From Cinclus cinclus (Eukaryota; Chordata; Aves; Passeriformes; Cinclidae): 64,000 nucleotides of DNA. Both the position numbers and the translations under genes were made by a program. The stretch is taken from positions 136,009,392 through 136,073,391 of the forward strand of contig NC_085046.1 in NCBI RefSeq assembly GCF_963662255.1, written 5' to 3'. This document shows, in pieces, positions 25,283 through 37,206 of the stretch. The first letter of the stretch is position 1. Each line of letters starts with the position of its first letter. The notes beneath the pieces are model-generated. The model was not told the DNA's origin, did not search any database, and was given only the letters and a program-made list of their open reading frames with translations.

Positions 25283-26540
25283 ATTTAGAATCCTTTACTT
25301 TGGAGTGACAGTAGTTAAAAAAAATATATTCCTACTTTTTTTTCTGATATGTATTAAATTAACAGCATAAATAAATTATATTTTTATTTTTCTTGTTATA
25401 GTTTTCTGTTTGCATAGAAATAGGACATATTTTGCTGGCTTGCATTCACAATTGGAGTTTCTGAGTTTGATTATTCAGAGCAATACACCATTCTACAATA
25501 CTTTCAATATTTCCACAAAGGGAAATGAATGAGTGCAAATAAATCATTAAGCAAACACATATTCCTTTACTGAATGTTCCATTTATTATGTTCTCAAGAA
25601 TAAAAACTGTTAGATAACTTTTGTCTTGGGAAACAGATTGTTAACCTCTAGGCAGTTATTGGAGATTGGATTTAACATTTTTTTCTCACATTAAATATCT
25701 TACTTTTTGCAAATTCTGTCTCGTTCTACTTGTAAAAAATTACAGGCAGTTGTACTTTAAGTTAATTTCACTTATTTTTATTAAGCTACTACAAAAGAAG
25801 ATTAAAATTTTGATCAAGACATTGAAGGTAACAACTTGTTAGCAACTAACTTTAATGTGGTGTAGGAATAGCATTTGTACCTAGAAGATAGCAAGAGAAG
25901 AAATGTTAAAACTTGAACATTCTGGGAACCTCTATTGCCAGGATATTGGTTGTTGGCCTATGAAATATCTATTTCTGCAGACATTATCTAGCAAAAACCC
26001 ATGGTATGAATGATCCTAAGATACTAGCGACAGCAAGAAATACACCTCCCTGAAAAATATTCATTATATTCTCCATTTTTCACTGTTTACTCTAGAAAGA
26101 AAAAAGCTACCTGAAAACTCCCAATGATGTCCAGCTGCCTTTGTCACTTGCAGAAGAGAAAACAGAGAAGGAGAAGAAAACACATCCTGTTTGTATCTGA
26201 GTGTCCTCATGTGCCCTCAGGATGGTTAATTGCTTTTGTGTTGAGGATGTCTGAGTACTCTCCAGTAGTAAATGATGGGCCTTTAAATCTGATGGCACAA
26301 GCTAAGGAAATGCTGCTGATTGATCAGCTTTATTGCCATAATTTTCCATAGAATCACAGGTCACTCCATCAAAATAATTGTATTATCATACATTTGATTA
26401 TAGAAGAATAATTTCAGAAGGAAAACAATTTGAATAAATCATTTATTATAAGACTTAGCTGTCATTTTATTTAAATTATTTCTACTAGGTATAATTTTAT
26501 TTAATATTACTGTTAACATGGAACAACTAATCCTGGAAAA

Positions 26541-27131
26541 TTAAGGACAAGAAAATCATCAGGAATAGTGAGCATGGCTTTACCAAGGGGAACTCATGCT
26601 TGACAAACTTTGATAGACTTCTACAATTAAATTACTTGCTTGTTGGCCAAGAAAAAAGAAGTGGATATTGTCTACCTGGGCTTCAGGTAGACCTTTGGCA
26701 TTGTCAAAGTATCAACAAACAAGGTGCTGACGTGCGGGCTCTGCAGACAGCAAGGTGGGTTGAAAACAGGATGAAGTCTGGGCCTAGAGGACAGTTATCA
26801 GTGACACAAAGTCTGGTTAGGGGCCAGTAATTCATGCTGGATCTCAGGAGTCAGTATTGTGACAAGTCTTCTTTAACATCTTTATAGGTTATCTGGGTGA
26901 TGGGGCAGACTTTACTCTCAGCAAGCTTGCCACAAGCTGAGAAGGGATTAGTGGTTAATAGGCCAGAAGATCATGCTGCCAGAAGAGGGGCAACAACAGG
27001 CTGGAGAAATGGACCATTAAGAACCTCACAAAGTTCAGCAAAGGGAACTGCAGAGTCAAATCACCAGGGAGGAGCTACCCCACATACATAGTGGGAGCCA
27101 CCCAGCTGGAAAGCTGCTTTGCAGAATTGCA
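26541..27131 (+). mobile_element. CR1 LINE ORF2 fragment, sense strand
   Basis: The plus strand carries sense CR1 RT sequence. In it are HSEHGFTKGNSCLTN (about 26565-26620), VYLGFR with a decayed DFSKAF motif (about 26670), a decayed SVLGP.LFN.FI segment and ADF-like text at about 26900. After these come FSKGNCRVKSP-like (KFNKGKC...) and GATQLESCFAE (about 27090-27125). Frames shift repeatedly. The element lacks its 3' end: CR1 similarity stops at about 27130, at LESCFA, immediately before a pyrimidine microsatellite. Confidence 0.85.
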
Positions 27132-27143
27132 AGAATTGCAGCA

Positions 27144-27287
27144 TTCTTTTCTTTTTCTTTCTTTTTCTTTTTCTTTTTCTTTTTCTTTTTCTTTTTCTTT
27201 TTCTTTTTCTTTTTCTTTTTCTTTTTCTTTTTCTTTTTCTTTTTCTTTTTCTTTTTCTTTTTCTTTTCCTTTTTTTTTTTCTTTTTT
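27144..27287. repeat. (TTTTTC)n pyrimidine microsatellite
   Basis: About 140 bases, mostly CTTTTT units, with imperfect ends (cattcttttctttttctttc at the left, cctttttttttt at the right). It abuts the broken end of the CR1 fragment at 27131. Long open frames on both strands here are repeat artefacts. Confidence 0.95.
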
Positions 27288-27788
27288 CACTTTCACATAT
27301 ATGGAGATGAAGATGCTCTAGATAGCCTGAAAGGAAGCATGACTGGCCTGGACTATTAAAAAGAGATAGTAATATGTACAAGCAGGAAAAACATCAACTA
27401 ATTTATAAAACCTCAATGAAAAAAATCACACTCATCTTTCCCTCACAAAACTAAGCTCAGTGTCAGAGTTTAGAAAAAGAAAAAAAAATATTTTTCTCAA
27501 ATTGCAAAATTATTGCAATTATAGGAATGGACTGAGGACTTCAAATTAACTTGCCCCTGCTTTGGTTCTTCCTTTCAGTAGTTACTCAGAAAGGATATCC
27601 TTGCACTCAGCATGGAAATCTGCCCTTTTTAATCCCACAAAGGGTAAACCATCCAAAGAAAGCAGAGAGGTCACTAACTGATGTCAGCCTAACCTGATGG
27701 GCAGCCACATATCCCAAAAGGGATGGAAACATGGGAATCATACTGTGATTTAAGTCTCAGTGCAAACCTTCAGTTTGCACTCTGAATA

Positions 27789-28086
27789 TGTATTGGGTTT
27801 ACAAGGTAAGATTTTGAGAGCAGAGGTACTGCAGGGTGAGGGGAAGGTGCTGATTTAGATTTGTTCTTATTTTAACTATTCTATTCTGATTTGGTAGTTA
27901 ATGTTATTTGGCAGTTAATTTATCCAAGTTGAGTCTGCTTTACATACGAGAGAAATTAGGCAGTGATCTCACAGTCTTTATCTTCATCTGTGAGCCTTTT
28001 CTTCATATTTTCTGCCCCTGTCCTGTTGAGGAGGGAGCATTACAGATCTGCCTGGTGGGCATCAGGCAGCCAAGATTAGCACTCCA
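27789..28086 (+). mobile_element. ERVL-like LTR fragment, plus strand, internally deleted
   Basis: Starts tgtattgggtttacaaggta and ends near 28086. Its 3' part (catctgtgagccttttcttc, cctgttgaggagggagcatt, ggtgggcatcaggcag) corresponds to the reverse complement of 33420-33560 in the other LTR fragment here. That copy has cccatggactttttcattc, tgctgttgaggggtagtgat and ggtgagcatctgacagc. It also shares ttgagtctgctttaca with that copy's ctgagtttgttttgccc. The middle of the LTR is missing relative to the minus-strand copy. Family placement as ERVL-like is from memory of bird LTR consensus text. No coding sequence remains. Confidence 0.62.
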
Positions 28087-30730
28087 TAGACTGATAACAA
28101 GAACCTCTGAAGGAGTCCCTTCATAGAAAACAGAGAAACAAACAAACAAACAAACTACTATCATCTCTATTTCCCAGTCTAATATCACAAAAAAGGTATA
28201 TATTGAGCAGAACAATTTCCTGTAAAGATCACTCGCAAGAGCAACCAAGTGAACTCAACTATGGAGAAAAGTGACAACTCCCTGGGCCAAAAATTCATCA
28301 AACAAAAAAGACTGAAACATCTCAAATGCTCACAGTGCAAGCACTGGAAATTTGATATCAAAGTCTCTTGGTCATATACATATATCTTTTTAAAAGTTCT
28401 ATCTTGGGTGTGGATATTCATGATAAGTAAAAGTAAGAAAAATGTTTGCATTTAGAATTGGTGATGGACATAACTGAAGCCAAATTTAGGAGCTTATAAA
28501 AGTCAAACAGAACTAAAATTCAAATTTGACATTCAATTTTACATAACGTTTTATCAAAAGGTGGAGTAATAGCTCCAAGTGTAGTAAATACAAGGAACAG
28601 CTAGAATCAAATATTGCTAATGGCTCAAAAAGAAATAATTGCTTTTGTTGTAGCTATTGCAATAAGCACAATCTCACCCATTCCCTATGGGTTGCCTATA
28701 TTTTCAGTGTGAAACATCAGTCCTATAGTCACAGATAGGGCAGGGAAAAAAACTTTACAAGAATTAAGTTAATGAACTTTTGCCCCTTTCGTAATGAAGA
28801 CTTATAGCAAAATTTCAGGATGGAATGACATCATTTTTCCCTCTACAACTACACATACCTCCTGACTCCACACTCTCTTATTCAACAATTTAGTCTCTTC
28901 CCTCACAGCCAAACTTGTTAACTTCCTGGCACAGGAATAGCTGGATTCTCTACTATGCTCTTATTCTGCTGAATCTCCCCTCTGTCCACATATATTTCTA
29001 AGATTTTTTAACTGTAGTATATATGTGACTCAGGTATTTTAACTGTATCAAAATCTACATGAACAATATGGAAGAATAGTGCAGTCAACACTACAAAGCA
29101 AAGTATTGTACTCTGACCAGAACCAAAATATATTTACACTTTCTATTTTCATGTAAGATAAAAATGTGTTATCTATTATTGATAAATAAAAGAGCAGCCT
29201 TTTTAATCTGCATGGATGAAGAGCACAATTAGAGTTAAAACAGATAGTTTAGAGACAGCTTTAGTATGTTCATACTTTTTGATCATTTCACTGTAACACG
29301 CACAGTACAGCTTCACACCAGGCTTAGGACAAGCCAAGTTCGAGGCATTTGCTTGCAAAAAGAGATGCAGTGTGTCTTGTTCCAACAGGCCTGACCAAAA
29401 GAAACTTCATGAAATGAGTCTTTGGATTCATGCTGAAGCACCCTGCCTGCTTCAGATTTATACTGCTAACCTGATTAAAAATGGATGGCAACTGGGTTTA
29501 GGCTTAACAGCAAGATTTGGAAATGTTCCAGTGTCAGTTTTGACATGGTTAACAACATAACACGGCTGAGGAAAATTAAACATAAATGCTCAGTACTTTG
29601 CTGAATATTTTTTTGCTTACTTTTGGCTTGGTCTAAAAGCAGAAAACCTCAGAAATCTAAAGATTTTTTTTTTCAGGAAAAAACCAGCAATTTAATGACA
29701 TGAGGAAGGAGGAAGGGAAGAATTGAATGCAAAGAATTTTTTTTTTTAAAGGAGTATTTTAATACAAAGCGATTAAATGACAACGATATTTAATGTTATT
29801 TCAGTAATAGTTGCAAGTTATTCCCACAGTATAATTCTCTAGACTTGCAGAAAATACCATGAGGAGTATTCCAGATACTTTGAACTATTTAAACAGTTTC
29901 TTAGAAAGTAAAGGACTACAGCAACTAGAAACAGATGTTATAAATTTTCAGTAAGCTCTGCCATTTCAACAAAATTCACATTATAGATTTCTTAATGGAT
30001 ATTTGATATCCACATAAAAACCTAACAAACCAAATGAACAAAAAACCACCAGAAATAAAACTCTTCAGCAAAAATAAAAATTAAAAAACCCTAAAGCCAA
30101 AATCAAAAATCAGTTATCTCCCAGCTCTCAAGCATGTCATTCTTGATTTTAAAACTATTTCAAAATTCAATAGATAAAAAGATAAGAATGTGAACACTGT
30201 CAGACTTTCAAAAGCCTATATTCTAAAGAATACATTTTAAATAATGTATTTATGCAAGCAGTAAGGAGACTTTTATGATTGAAATGCTCTCAAGATAAAA
30301 TGTAGAGTATGGTTCTGACAAACAAAAGATAACACACATATAAAATCTATTTTTTCTTTTAATTCCTGTCATATAAAATTAACGGAACCAGGATCTAGTT
30401 TTCTGATCCATCTAAATTTAACAGTTAACTCACATATTTTATTTCTTAAAATTCTAAAAACAAACCAGCTTGATTTTTTTTTAGGAACTTTTTGCTTATT
30501 TTTCTCCTTCTTGATGCTTGGTGATGAATGATATGTGGTGTGAATGTGGTTGAGATCTGTCAGAAAGTCTGTCATTCTAGCACTGACATTTTCCACAGTG
30601 TTTCTGTCACTGTGGATTAGAAAAAAAATCAGCAAGTATAATTCGTAAGACTTGAACTCTGGTTAACTTTAGCCCTAATTCAGATTTCACTGGTACTTTA
30701 GCCTGGCATAAATTTAAAATTAACCATTTT

Positions 30731-30732
<2 letters not shown>

Positions 30733-30783
<51 letters not shown>
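30733..30783. repeat. (ATT)17 microsatellite
   Basis: About seventeen perfect TAT/ATT units, 51 bases, the longest trinucleotide array of the window. Confidence 0.93.
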
Positions 30784-30785
<2 letters not shown>

Positions 30786-32457
30786 TAATTTAAAAGGAAA
30801 ATAGAGTTTAATTTTTTAGGAGAAAATAAATACAAAATATGCACTGGGGAGAGGATGGGAATTAAACCTTGAAACTAAAAAGATTTACTACTCAAAATGT
30901 AAACATAAAATTAACCCATCACCTAATGTTAGAACAAATAACTGGCAATACATAGTATGGCCTAGACCCTAACTGATGGTTTTATTCAATATCCCACATG
31001 ATATTCAGGTATCTTTTCTCATACTAGATATGAGAGATATAATGAAATGGACTCCAAGCTGAGAAATTCTTGTTCTCATTTCTGTTCAGAAATTCATAAG
31101 AACTTTTCCAAGAGACCCAAGAATTAATAATATGTGCATCACAGTGGAGGACAAATAAAGAAGTTTAAATTTTGTTGTTTCTTCAGAGTTCCACAGAAAG
31201 GTATGATTTTCATGAATGTTCTTTCAGGTAGGTCCTGTGTTTATAGCTCTGCTATTTTTGATCAACAAAGCCTTGGTTGATTCCAGTGTAGTCATGGACA
31301 AAAGTGGCAACAACCACTTCATTAGTGTATATAAAACGCTATATGACAACCCAGAAATGGGAAAACTGTCTATAAATTTCCTCTATCATATGATGTTGGA
31401 GAAGCCTTACATGTGCAGGTACTGACTCTTCACAGAGAATTTCAACCACCACTCCTAAGAGGGCAACAAAGCAAGATAAAAGGCATCAAGAAGGTTTAAA
31501 GAATATGTTGGTGTGATACCATACAGGCAGCCATAGATATTTCACTGCTGCAAAGTTATGTATCAATTGCCTATATTTATTTCTTCACTGAATCACTGTT
31601 CAGAGCTTTGTACATCACAAAGTATAATTATGGTAATAATAATATTAATTATTGAAAAATTATTTGCTTTCTCTCAAAGAGCTCCAGACAACAGGATCCT
31701 GATATAAAAATTAGAATGCAAAAAAAAACCAAGCACAAGAACAATAAAAATATGGGGATCTCACCAACAACATCAGATGTGTCAGTGCACCTTGAGCAAT
31801 GAGTTTTATTTTATACTCCATACACTTGACCTTCCTTTCACAAATTATTTTTATTCTACTTTTCAGTACTAAACTCACTGCCCTCTCTGGCCATGTTGGA
31901 GGTTTTTAGTTATGGCCCTACTCCACTATCAACAAGGCTTGGACATGAAATGTATATCTGATTAACTGTGTGAGACAAGAGACCAACTATAGTGCCGTAC
32001 ACAACTAAAGAGGCAGATAACTGACTGGGGAAACATTTCTTTCATCTACATGGTGCTGTTACCAAACTTATGTCTGAAATCAGTTAGAGAGAAAATTAGC
32101 TAGATTCAGTCCTGGATAAATCCATTTACACTAGAGTTAAAGAGCCTTTCAGGGCCTTTCATCTATTGGGCTTTCCCTTGAAAAAGTCTCAGTTTCTGAA
32201 CTGTTTTGCTGCAAATGATGCAACAAGTAGCAGCTCTGAAGTACCAGGATCACTAAGTCATTGTGATTCTCGCAGCTGTGGTGTAGAATACTGTAAATAT
32301 TTTCATGTTACAGTGAATACCATCATATTATTTCATGTAGTCTTTATAAAAAACTCTTAATGATGAATCTTCATTTATACATCAATGATGTTTTTGACTT
32401 CAAGGCCCAAACCATCATTAACATCTACATTCAACATACAATCTTCACTCAGAACAA

Positions 32458-32507
32458 CAACAACAAAACAAACAAACAAACAAAAACAAAACAAAACAAA
32501 ACAAAAA
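32458..32507. repeat. (ACAA/AAAAC)n tract
   Basis: Starts as aacaacaacaaaacaaac and passes into repeated AAAAC units, ending in a run of A. On the CSMD3 strand it is T/G-rich. Confidence 0.9.
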
Positions 32508-33418
32508 AACTGAACTAAATAGAAGAAAAAAGTTTCCTGCATAAAATCAAAAAATAACACTTTCACAATATAGAACAAACGGACAAATTACAATAAACCC
32601 ACCCCTGGACCCTTCACTACAATTATGATACAAATTCTCTATCATCCTACTTCATAATAAGGTTTAATACTTGCTTTACTCATTATTTTCCCCAATTAGT
32701 ATGCCTTCTAGCAGTCATACAAGGCCAGCAGTATTGTGTTCAGAACAGTAAGACAACGCTAGCATGAATCAAAACTAAACACATTTAACCACTGATTATA
32801 TAAGCAAAGGCTTTACACTTACAAGTTAATCAATACATCATAAGAAGTTGATCTAACTTGTAAAAAGAGCTCATTTTCTTTTAACCTCAACAAGTTAATA
32901 TTCTTCTAATCCGTGCTAGACACCTTTTCTGAAAACTATATATATGAATGTTGTTCCAGATAACATCGTAAATCCCTTATCTATTCCTTAGTTTAAAAAC
33001 TCCATAATTCCTGTGTATCTGCATTTCACTGCAATATCAAAGAGTTACAATGATTCTAACCAATACCATACAAAGAACAATATTTTCTGGGTTATGCTGA
33101 AGTTATTCTAATATATCTCCTAGTACTACAATCTGCCCATGATGAATCTAACTCAGAGTGTAGCACTTTCAGTGGTATATTACAGAAGTTCAGAAACAGT
33201 ATCCAACTTATACTTTGAAACACAATTACTTGCTTAACCTAACATTACTTCTTTACATTCTTATTAATGGTATAATACCAACAAACTGGTATTACTGGTT
33301 ATGGCCTTATATAAAAGTTCATATTTAATTTTAAATAAGTGACCTGTTCTTAACTATTGTTTTCACACTATATTTTCAAAGCATTTAAATATATGAGAAG
33401 ACAGATAAATATGCAAGG

Positions 33419-34361
33419 TGCAGTAATTTAACTTTAGCTGTCAGATGCTCACCAAATCACTTCATCACTACCCCTCAACAGCACAGAACGAGAAAACTGA
33501 ATGAAAAAGTCCATGGGTCAAGATAAGGACAGGGAGATTGCACACTAATTACTGTCATGGGCAAAACAAACTCAGTCTAGGGAAAATTAGTTTTATTTAC
33601 TGCCAATTAAAAATAGAGTAGGAAAGTGACAAATAAGAACAAAACTAAAGCTGTCATCATCCCAGCCTCCTTCTCCATGGGCTCAATTTCCCTTTTTTTG
33701 TTCCTGACTCTTCTGCCCCCTCCTCTCTCCCAAAGTGGTAAAGGGAAACAGGAAATGGGGGCTGCATTAAGTTTGTAACACTTCACCTGTGCTGCTCCTT
33801 CCTCCTCACATCTTTCTCTGCTCCAGAGTTAGAGCCCTCCCACAGGAGGGCTTCTTTGCACCCTTCAACACGGGTCTCTCCCACAGGCTGCAGTTCTTCA
33901 AAATCGGTTTCAGTATGCTCCTCCCATAGGGTCACAGGTCCTGCCAGAGACCTGCTCAGCCTTGGGCTCTCCACGGGGTCACAGCTTCCTTCAGGCACAC
34001 CCACATCTTCAGACACATGTTCTGCTCAGACCACAGGAGGATCTCTGCTCCACCATGGACCTCTCTGAGTTGTAGGGGACAACCTGCATCAATGGCACTC
34101 TCCAGAGGCTCCAGGGGAACCCGTGCTCCAGCTCATGGAGTGCTTTCTTCCATTCCTTCTGCTCAGCCCGTAGTGTCTGTGAGGTTCTTTCTCTTGGGCA
34201 TTCTCATTCATCTCCTTCAGCTGCTTTTGTACAGCTTTTTTTGCCTTTACTCAAATAAGACATTGATATCACAGGGGTACCACTAGCATCCCTGATTTGC
34301 TCAGCTGTGTCCTGTAGTGGGTCTGTCTTGGAGCCAGCTAGAACTGTCTCAGTCTGACATG
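33419..34361 (-). mobile_element. ERVL-like LTR, minus strand (same sense as CSMD3)
   Basis: A block of about 940 bases, far more GC-rich than the flanks. Its right-hand part has a repeated short theme on the plus strand: a phrase like ctccacggggtcacagcttc or cccacaggctgcagttctt returns every 30-60 bases between 33800 and 34130. The left-hand part, read on the minus strand, has an AATAAA signal (33592-33597), then gtttgttttgcccatgaca and a terminal ...cagctaaagttaaattactgca. This layout is typical of the LTR of an abundant bird ERVL-like family. No retroviral genes are present, so it is a solitary or truncated LTR. The right boundary is soft. Confidence 0.75.
33592..33597 (-). promoter_or_regulatory. 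Polyadenylation signal of the sense-oriented LTR
   Basis: The plus strand TTTATT is AATAAA on the minus strand, followed downstream (33560-33580 on the minus strand) by the T/G-rich gagtttgttttgccc. This is where an LTR of this family would end its own transcripts. Because the LTR has the same orientation as CSMD3, the signal sits in the sense direction inside the 18.1-kb intron. Whether it is used is unknown. Confidence 0.5.
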
Positions 34362-34749
34362 CACTAATCAAATCAAACTGCATATACTGAAGTATTTTAC
34401 TGAACGAGCAGAGGTTAAACATGTGAGTTCTGATTCATCCCCAAGAATTAAAACTGTGTGTATTCTTATATGGTGTTATCATTCAGGTGCTAGGACAGTT
34501 TTCATATGGTCATATGCTATTTTGCAGTATTTACAGTTTCAGGGGAAAAAAAATCAGTGCAGTATAACACTTTAGCACATTTTATTTGAGCTATAGCAGG
34601 CATGATCTCTGAATAAAGAGAGGGTCAATTTGATTTTTATTAGAATTGGATTTTTTTATTTATGGAATAACTTGTTCTTTCAAGTGTTTGGAGAGAAAGG
34701 AAGACAACTGCACCTGCCCAATACAAGCAAAATAGGAAGCTATAGGAGA

Positions 34750-35176
34750 GAGTGCACTGAAGGGGTACTAAGAAGTTTAAGGGATTGGAACTTCTTTCAT
34801 ATTAGGTTAAGACAGCTGGGCTTGCTTACCCAAAAGAAGAAGAGGATCACTGAACTCAACATCTACAAACTCCTGATGGGAGGACGTAAAGAAGCTAAAA
34901 CCAAACTCTTTCCAGTGGTGCCCAGTGACAGGACTGGAGGCAATGGGCACAGACTAAAACACAGGAGGTTCTTTCTGAACATCAGGAAGCAGTTTTTTCC
35001 CTGTGGGGGTGAATGAGCACTAGCTCTGGTTGCCCAGAGAGGTTATGGAGTCACCATCTTCTGAGACATTCAGCACTGTCTGGGAAGCTGCCTCTAGGCG
35101 GCTCTGATTGTGCAGTGGAGTTCAAATACAGAATTTAGGGTGGTTCATTCCAGCCTCAGCCATTTTGTAACTCTGT
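34750..35176 (+). mobile_element. CR1 LINE 3' end, plus strand
   Basis: Clear CR1 3' end in sense orientation. It carries agagtgcactgaaggggtac, then gacagctgggcttgcttacc, atctacaaactcctgatggg and ccagtggtgcccagtgacag. Further on are gaggcaatgggcacagacta and aacacaggaggttctttctg, then gttgcccagagaggttatgg, ending cagcctcagccattttgtaac. It encodes the tail of ORF2 (KLFPVVPSDRTGGNGHR...) and runs to the 3' end. A 128-codon frame across 34630-35016 is this element read through, not a gene. Confidence 0.93.
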
Positions 35177-37006
35177 CAACCACACTGACAACCAGAGACA
35201 AAGCATTTGTTCAATTAATTTTCTGCAGTTCTATAAATGCATAAAATGGAGATTTTAAAGGAAAATAATACTGTGGAATAATGTTTTTGAATATTCCCAT
35301 AAAAATATTTTTGGTAAAAAATAAGTTTGGAGGTTTTGAAGCTAACACTGCGTCACCATCTTGTGAAATGGCAGGGAGGGAGGAGGAAGGCAGCAGTAAG
35401 ACATGAATACCACCAGCAGAATGTAATCCTTTACAATCTACAAGTCATTAATATTTTAAACTGGCAGTCACCTGTGACTTGCCAGTAAACATGTACCAGT
35501 TTGTGAGATCAAGGGTTTGCTTCTATCAGTGGTAGAATGTCTAAAATCTTATTTGGCTTTTTTTGTTATGTAGACATGCCCTTGGTCCATTTAAGAAAAG
35601 AAAACATTTTATGAAAAATATAGCCTTATGGGTCTTAAATTCATTCAGCTGCTCACTGGAGATTTCCAGGCTACTTAAAGCACTTGTGCAAAGTGTAGTA
35701 GCTGTGTTTCATTTCCTCAAATAGTATGATAATAAATTCTCTCAGCTGGCACATTTGACAAAACTTTTAGAAATTCTAGATGTCTATATAGATTTCATCT
35801 TGCTCACAAATAGTTTTTAATTAAAGAAATAAAAATATGAAAATTCTTTGGGATGAGAAATGGATCTTAACTTTTTGCCCATCTGTGAAACAGAAACTGA
35901 ATCATTTTTCAGTGACTCTTAACAATTTTTTATGATTTATAAATTGAATAAATTTGATTAATAGTCCTTGGAACAGGGATCAAACAAACAAACAATTTCC
36001 CCCAAACACATTTATAATTTTCATTATCAAACTCTTATTAGTTGTATAAATATTATTTTTACTTCTACCAAAGTGGAGCATAAGGATGGCTTCCAGACAG
36101 GACTTTGTAAAATCAGAGCGAGAAATACACCAGAGTAGCGAAATGGTTTTTGAAATTTTGAAAATTGTCAAGTTTTCACTGACAATGAATTCAGGTGCAA
36201 AGCATTGGGCCTCATAGGCCTGTCTGATCAGTTAATGGCATGTGGTGCAGATGGCAATATAAAGCAAAATTTAGAGGTAGAATATATCCTGTACCAGCAA
36301 ACACGGGTGATGATAGTCTTTTACATAACATTCTGGAGCTGCACAGCTAATTTATGTTTTATTACATCTAAACAAGTCCATTTTGCTCAGTTAACACCAA
36401 ATGATACACCTGGAAATAGAATATAGCCATTGCTGCCAGGTGTCTAGTTCTTGAAATTAAAGACAACTGGTGCCATAACTTAGCTTTATTGCTCTGCTTT
36501 GACTCATCTGACATTATCAGAACTCTCAGTACTTTTGTTTTAAAGTGTAGGTATAAAGTACACGGGATTTTAATACAGTGATTCAGACAATGGAATAAAC
36601 ATCTTCAGAACAGTTCCTCATGAAGGGAAAATGAATTCAAGAACTTCAGTGATTTCTCACACAGTCAGAGGCCAGACATGATGCAAACAGTCTTATACAC
36701 AAAGTAGCTCCTCTGCTTATAACACAATACTAGTGGGCCCAAGAAATGGCCTTATGCCATTGGATAGTTGCTTCAGGGAACTAAGAGAATCACATAGAAA
36801 ACATGGTAGCATCTACTTGGCATATAAAAATTAAAACAATCTTAGGGGAAACAAGAAGTTTTAGCATCTCTCCATACTCATTTGGTGTCAGACATTTCTT
36901 TAAAATATCTGAAATGCACCTAGTACAAAACCTGGACTGTACAGATAAATCATATTTGTCTGTGAAGAATGTTATGGTCTATGTGTGCTTTTGTTCTGTT
37001 GGTTTA

Positions 37007-37034
37007 GGGCTGGGGAGTGGAGGTGGGGAGGGGG
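37007..37034 (+). other. G-quadruplex candidate just past the exon D donor
   Basis: The plus strand has G-runs of 3, 4, 4 and 5 with loops of 2, 9 and 1 bases (gggctggggagtggaggtgg, then ggaggggg). It is on the template strand of CSMD3. The transcript therefore contains the complementary C-rich stretch about 50-78 nucleotides downstream of the exon D 5' splice site. Confidence 0.6.
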
Positions 37035-37084
37035 AGTGTTTGTTTTGGGGTTTTTTAAAAGAAAAGTCAGAATATTAAACTTAC

Positions 37085-37206
37085 CTTATTGGTATTGATA
37101 GCTGTGATGACCCATACACATTGAGCATTGCTGTCATACTGAAATGGAAAATTGGGTGATGTGAAAGTGCCTCCAGGCCCCTGAAGATTGGATCCACAGG
37201 TTTTGA
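37085..37206 (-). CDS. CSMD3: CSMD3 exon D: start of CUB domain 3
   Basis: A 122-base exon with acceptor tttttgcag ending at 37207 and donor gtaagt starting at 37084, a near-consensus 5' splice site. It reads (V)KTCGSNLQGPGGTFTSPNFP, then FQYDSNAQCVWVITAINTNK. This is the first third of a CUB domain. TCGSN carries Cys1, NAQCVW carries Cys2, and the TSPNFP.QY turn is diagnostic of the family. It is preceded by a phase-1 intron and followed by a phase-0 intron. Within 80 bases downstream of the donor, the transcript has a C-rich stretch (G-rich on the plus strand), annotated separately. A solo LTR lies about 580 bases upstream of the acceptor. Confidence 0.95.

Larger units (their letters stand above)
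18994..37084 (-). other. CSMD3: CSMD3 intron between exons D and E (18.1 kb)
   Basis: This is the largest intron in the window, phase 0, with donor gtaagt at 37084 and acceptor ttttgtag. It contains the purine tract (19622-20319), the Z-DNA-type run (20661-20702), an A/C-rich tract (20961-21161) and AAT/ATT microsatellites (23871, 25244, 30733). It also holds a CR1 fragment next to a pyrimidine microsatellite (26541-27287), two fragments of one LTR family (27789-28086 plus, 33419-34361 minus), an ACAA-rich tract (32458-32507) and a CR1 3' end (34750-35176). In the remaining stretches (21.2-23.8, 23.9-26.5, 28.1-30.7, 30.8-33.4 and 35.2-37.0 kb) I see only unassigned AT-rich sequence. Confidence 0.85.

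Noticed and set aside
26345..26362. A CR1 terminus (atagaatcacagg)
   Set aside because: Flanking sequence is not CR1-like on either side.
27061..27381. Overlapping frames of KRKRKR/KEKEKE and LFLFSF type
   Set aside because: Repeat translations of the TTTTTC microsatellite.
34630..35016. 128-codon plus-strand frame
   Set aside because: Reads from unique intron sequence into a CR1 3' end (FPVVPSDRTGGNGHR); a chance fusion frame.
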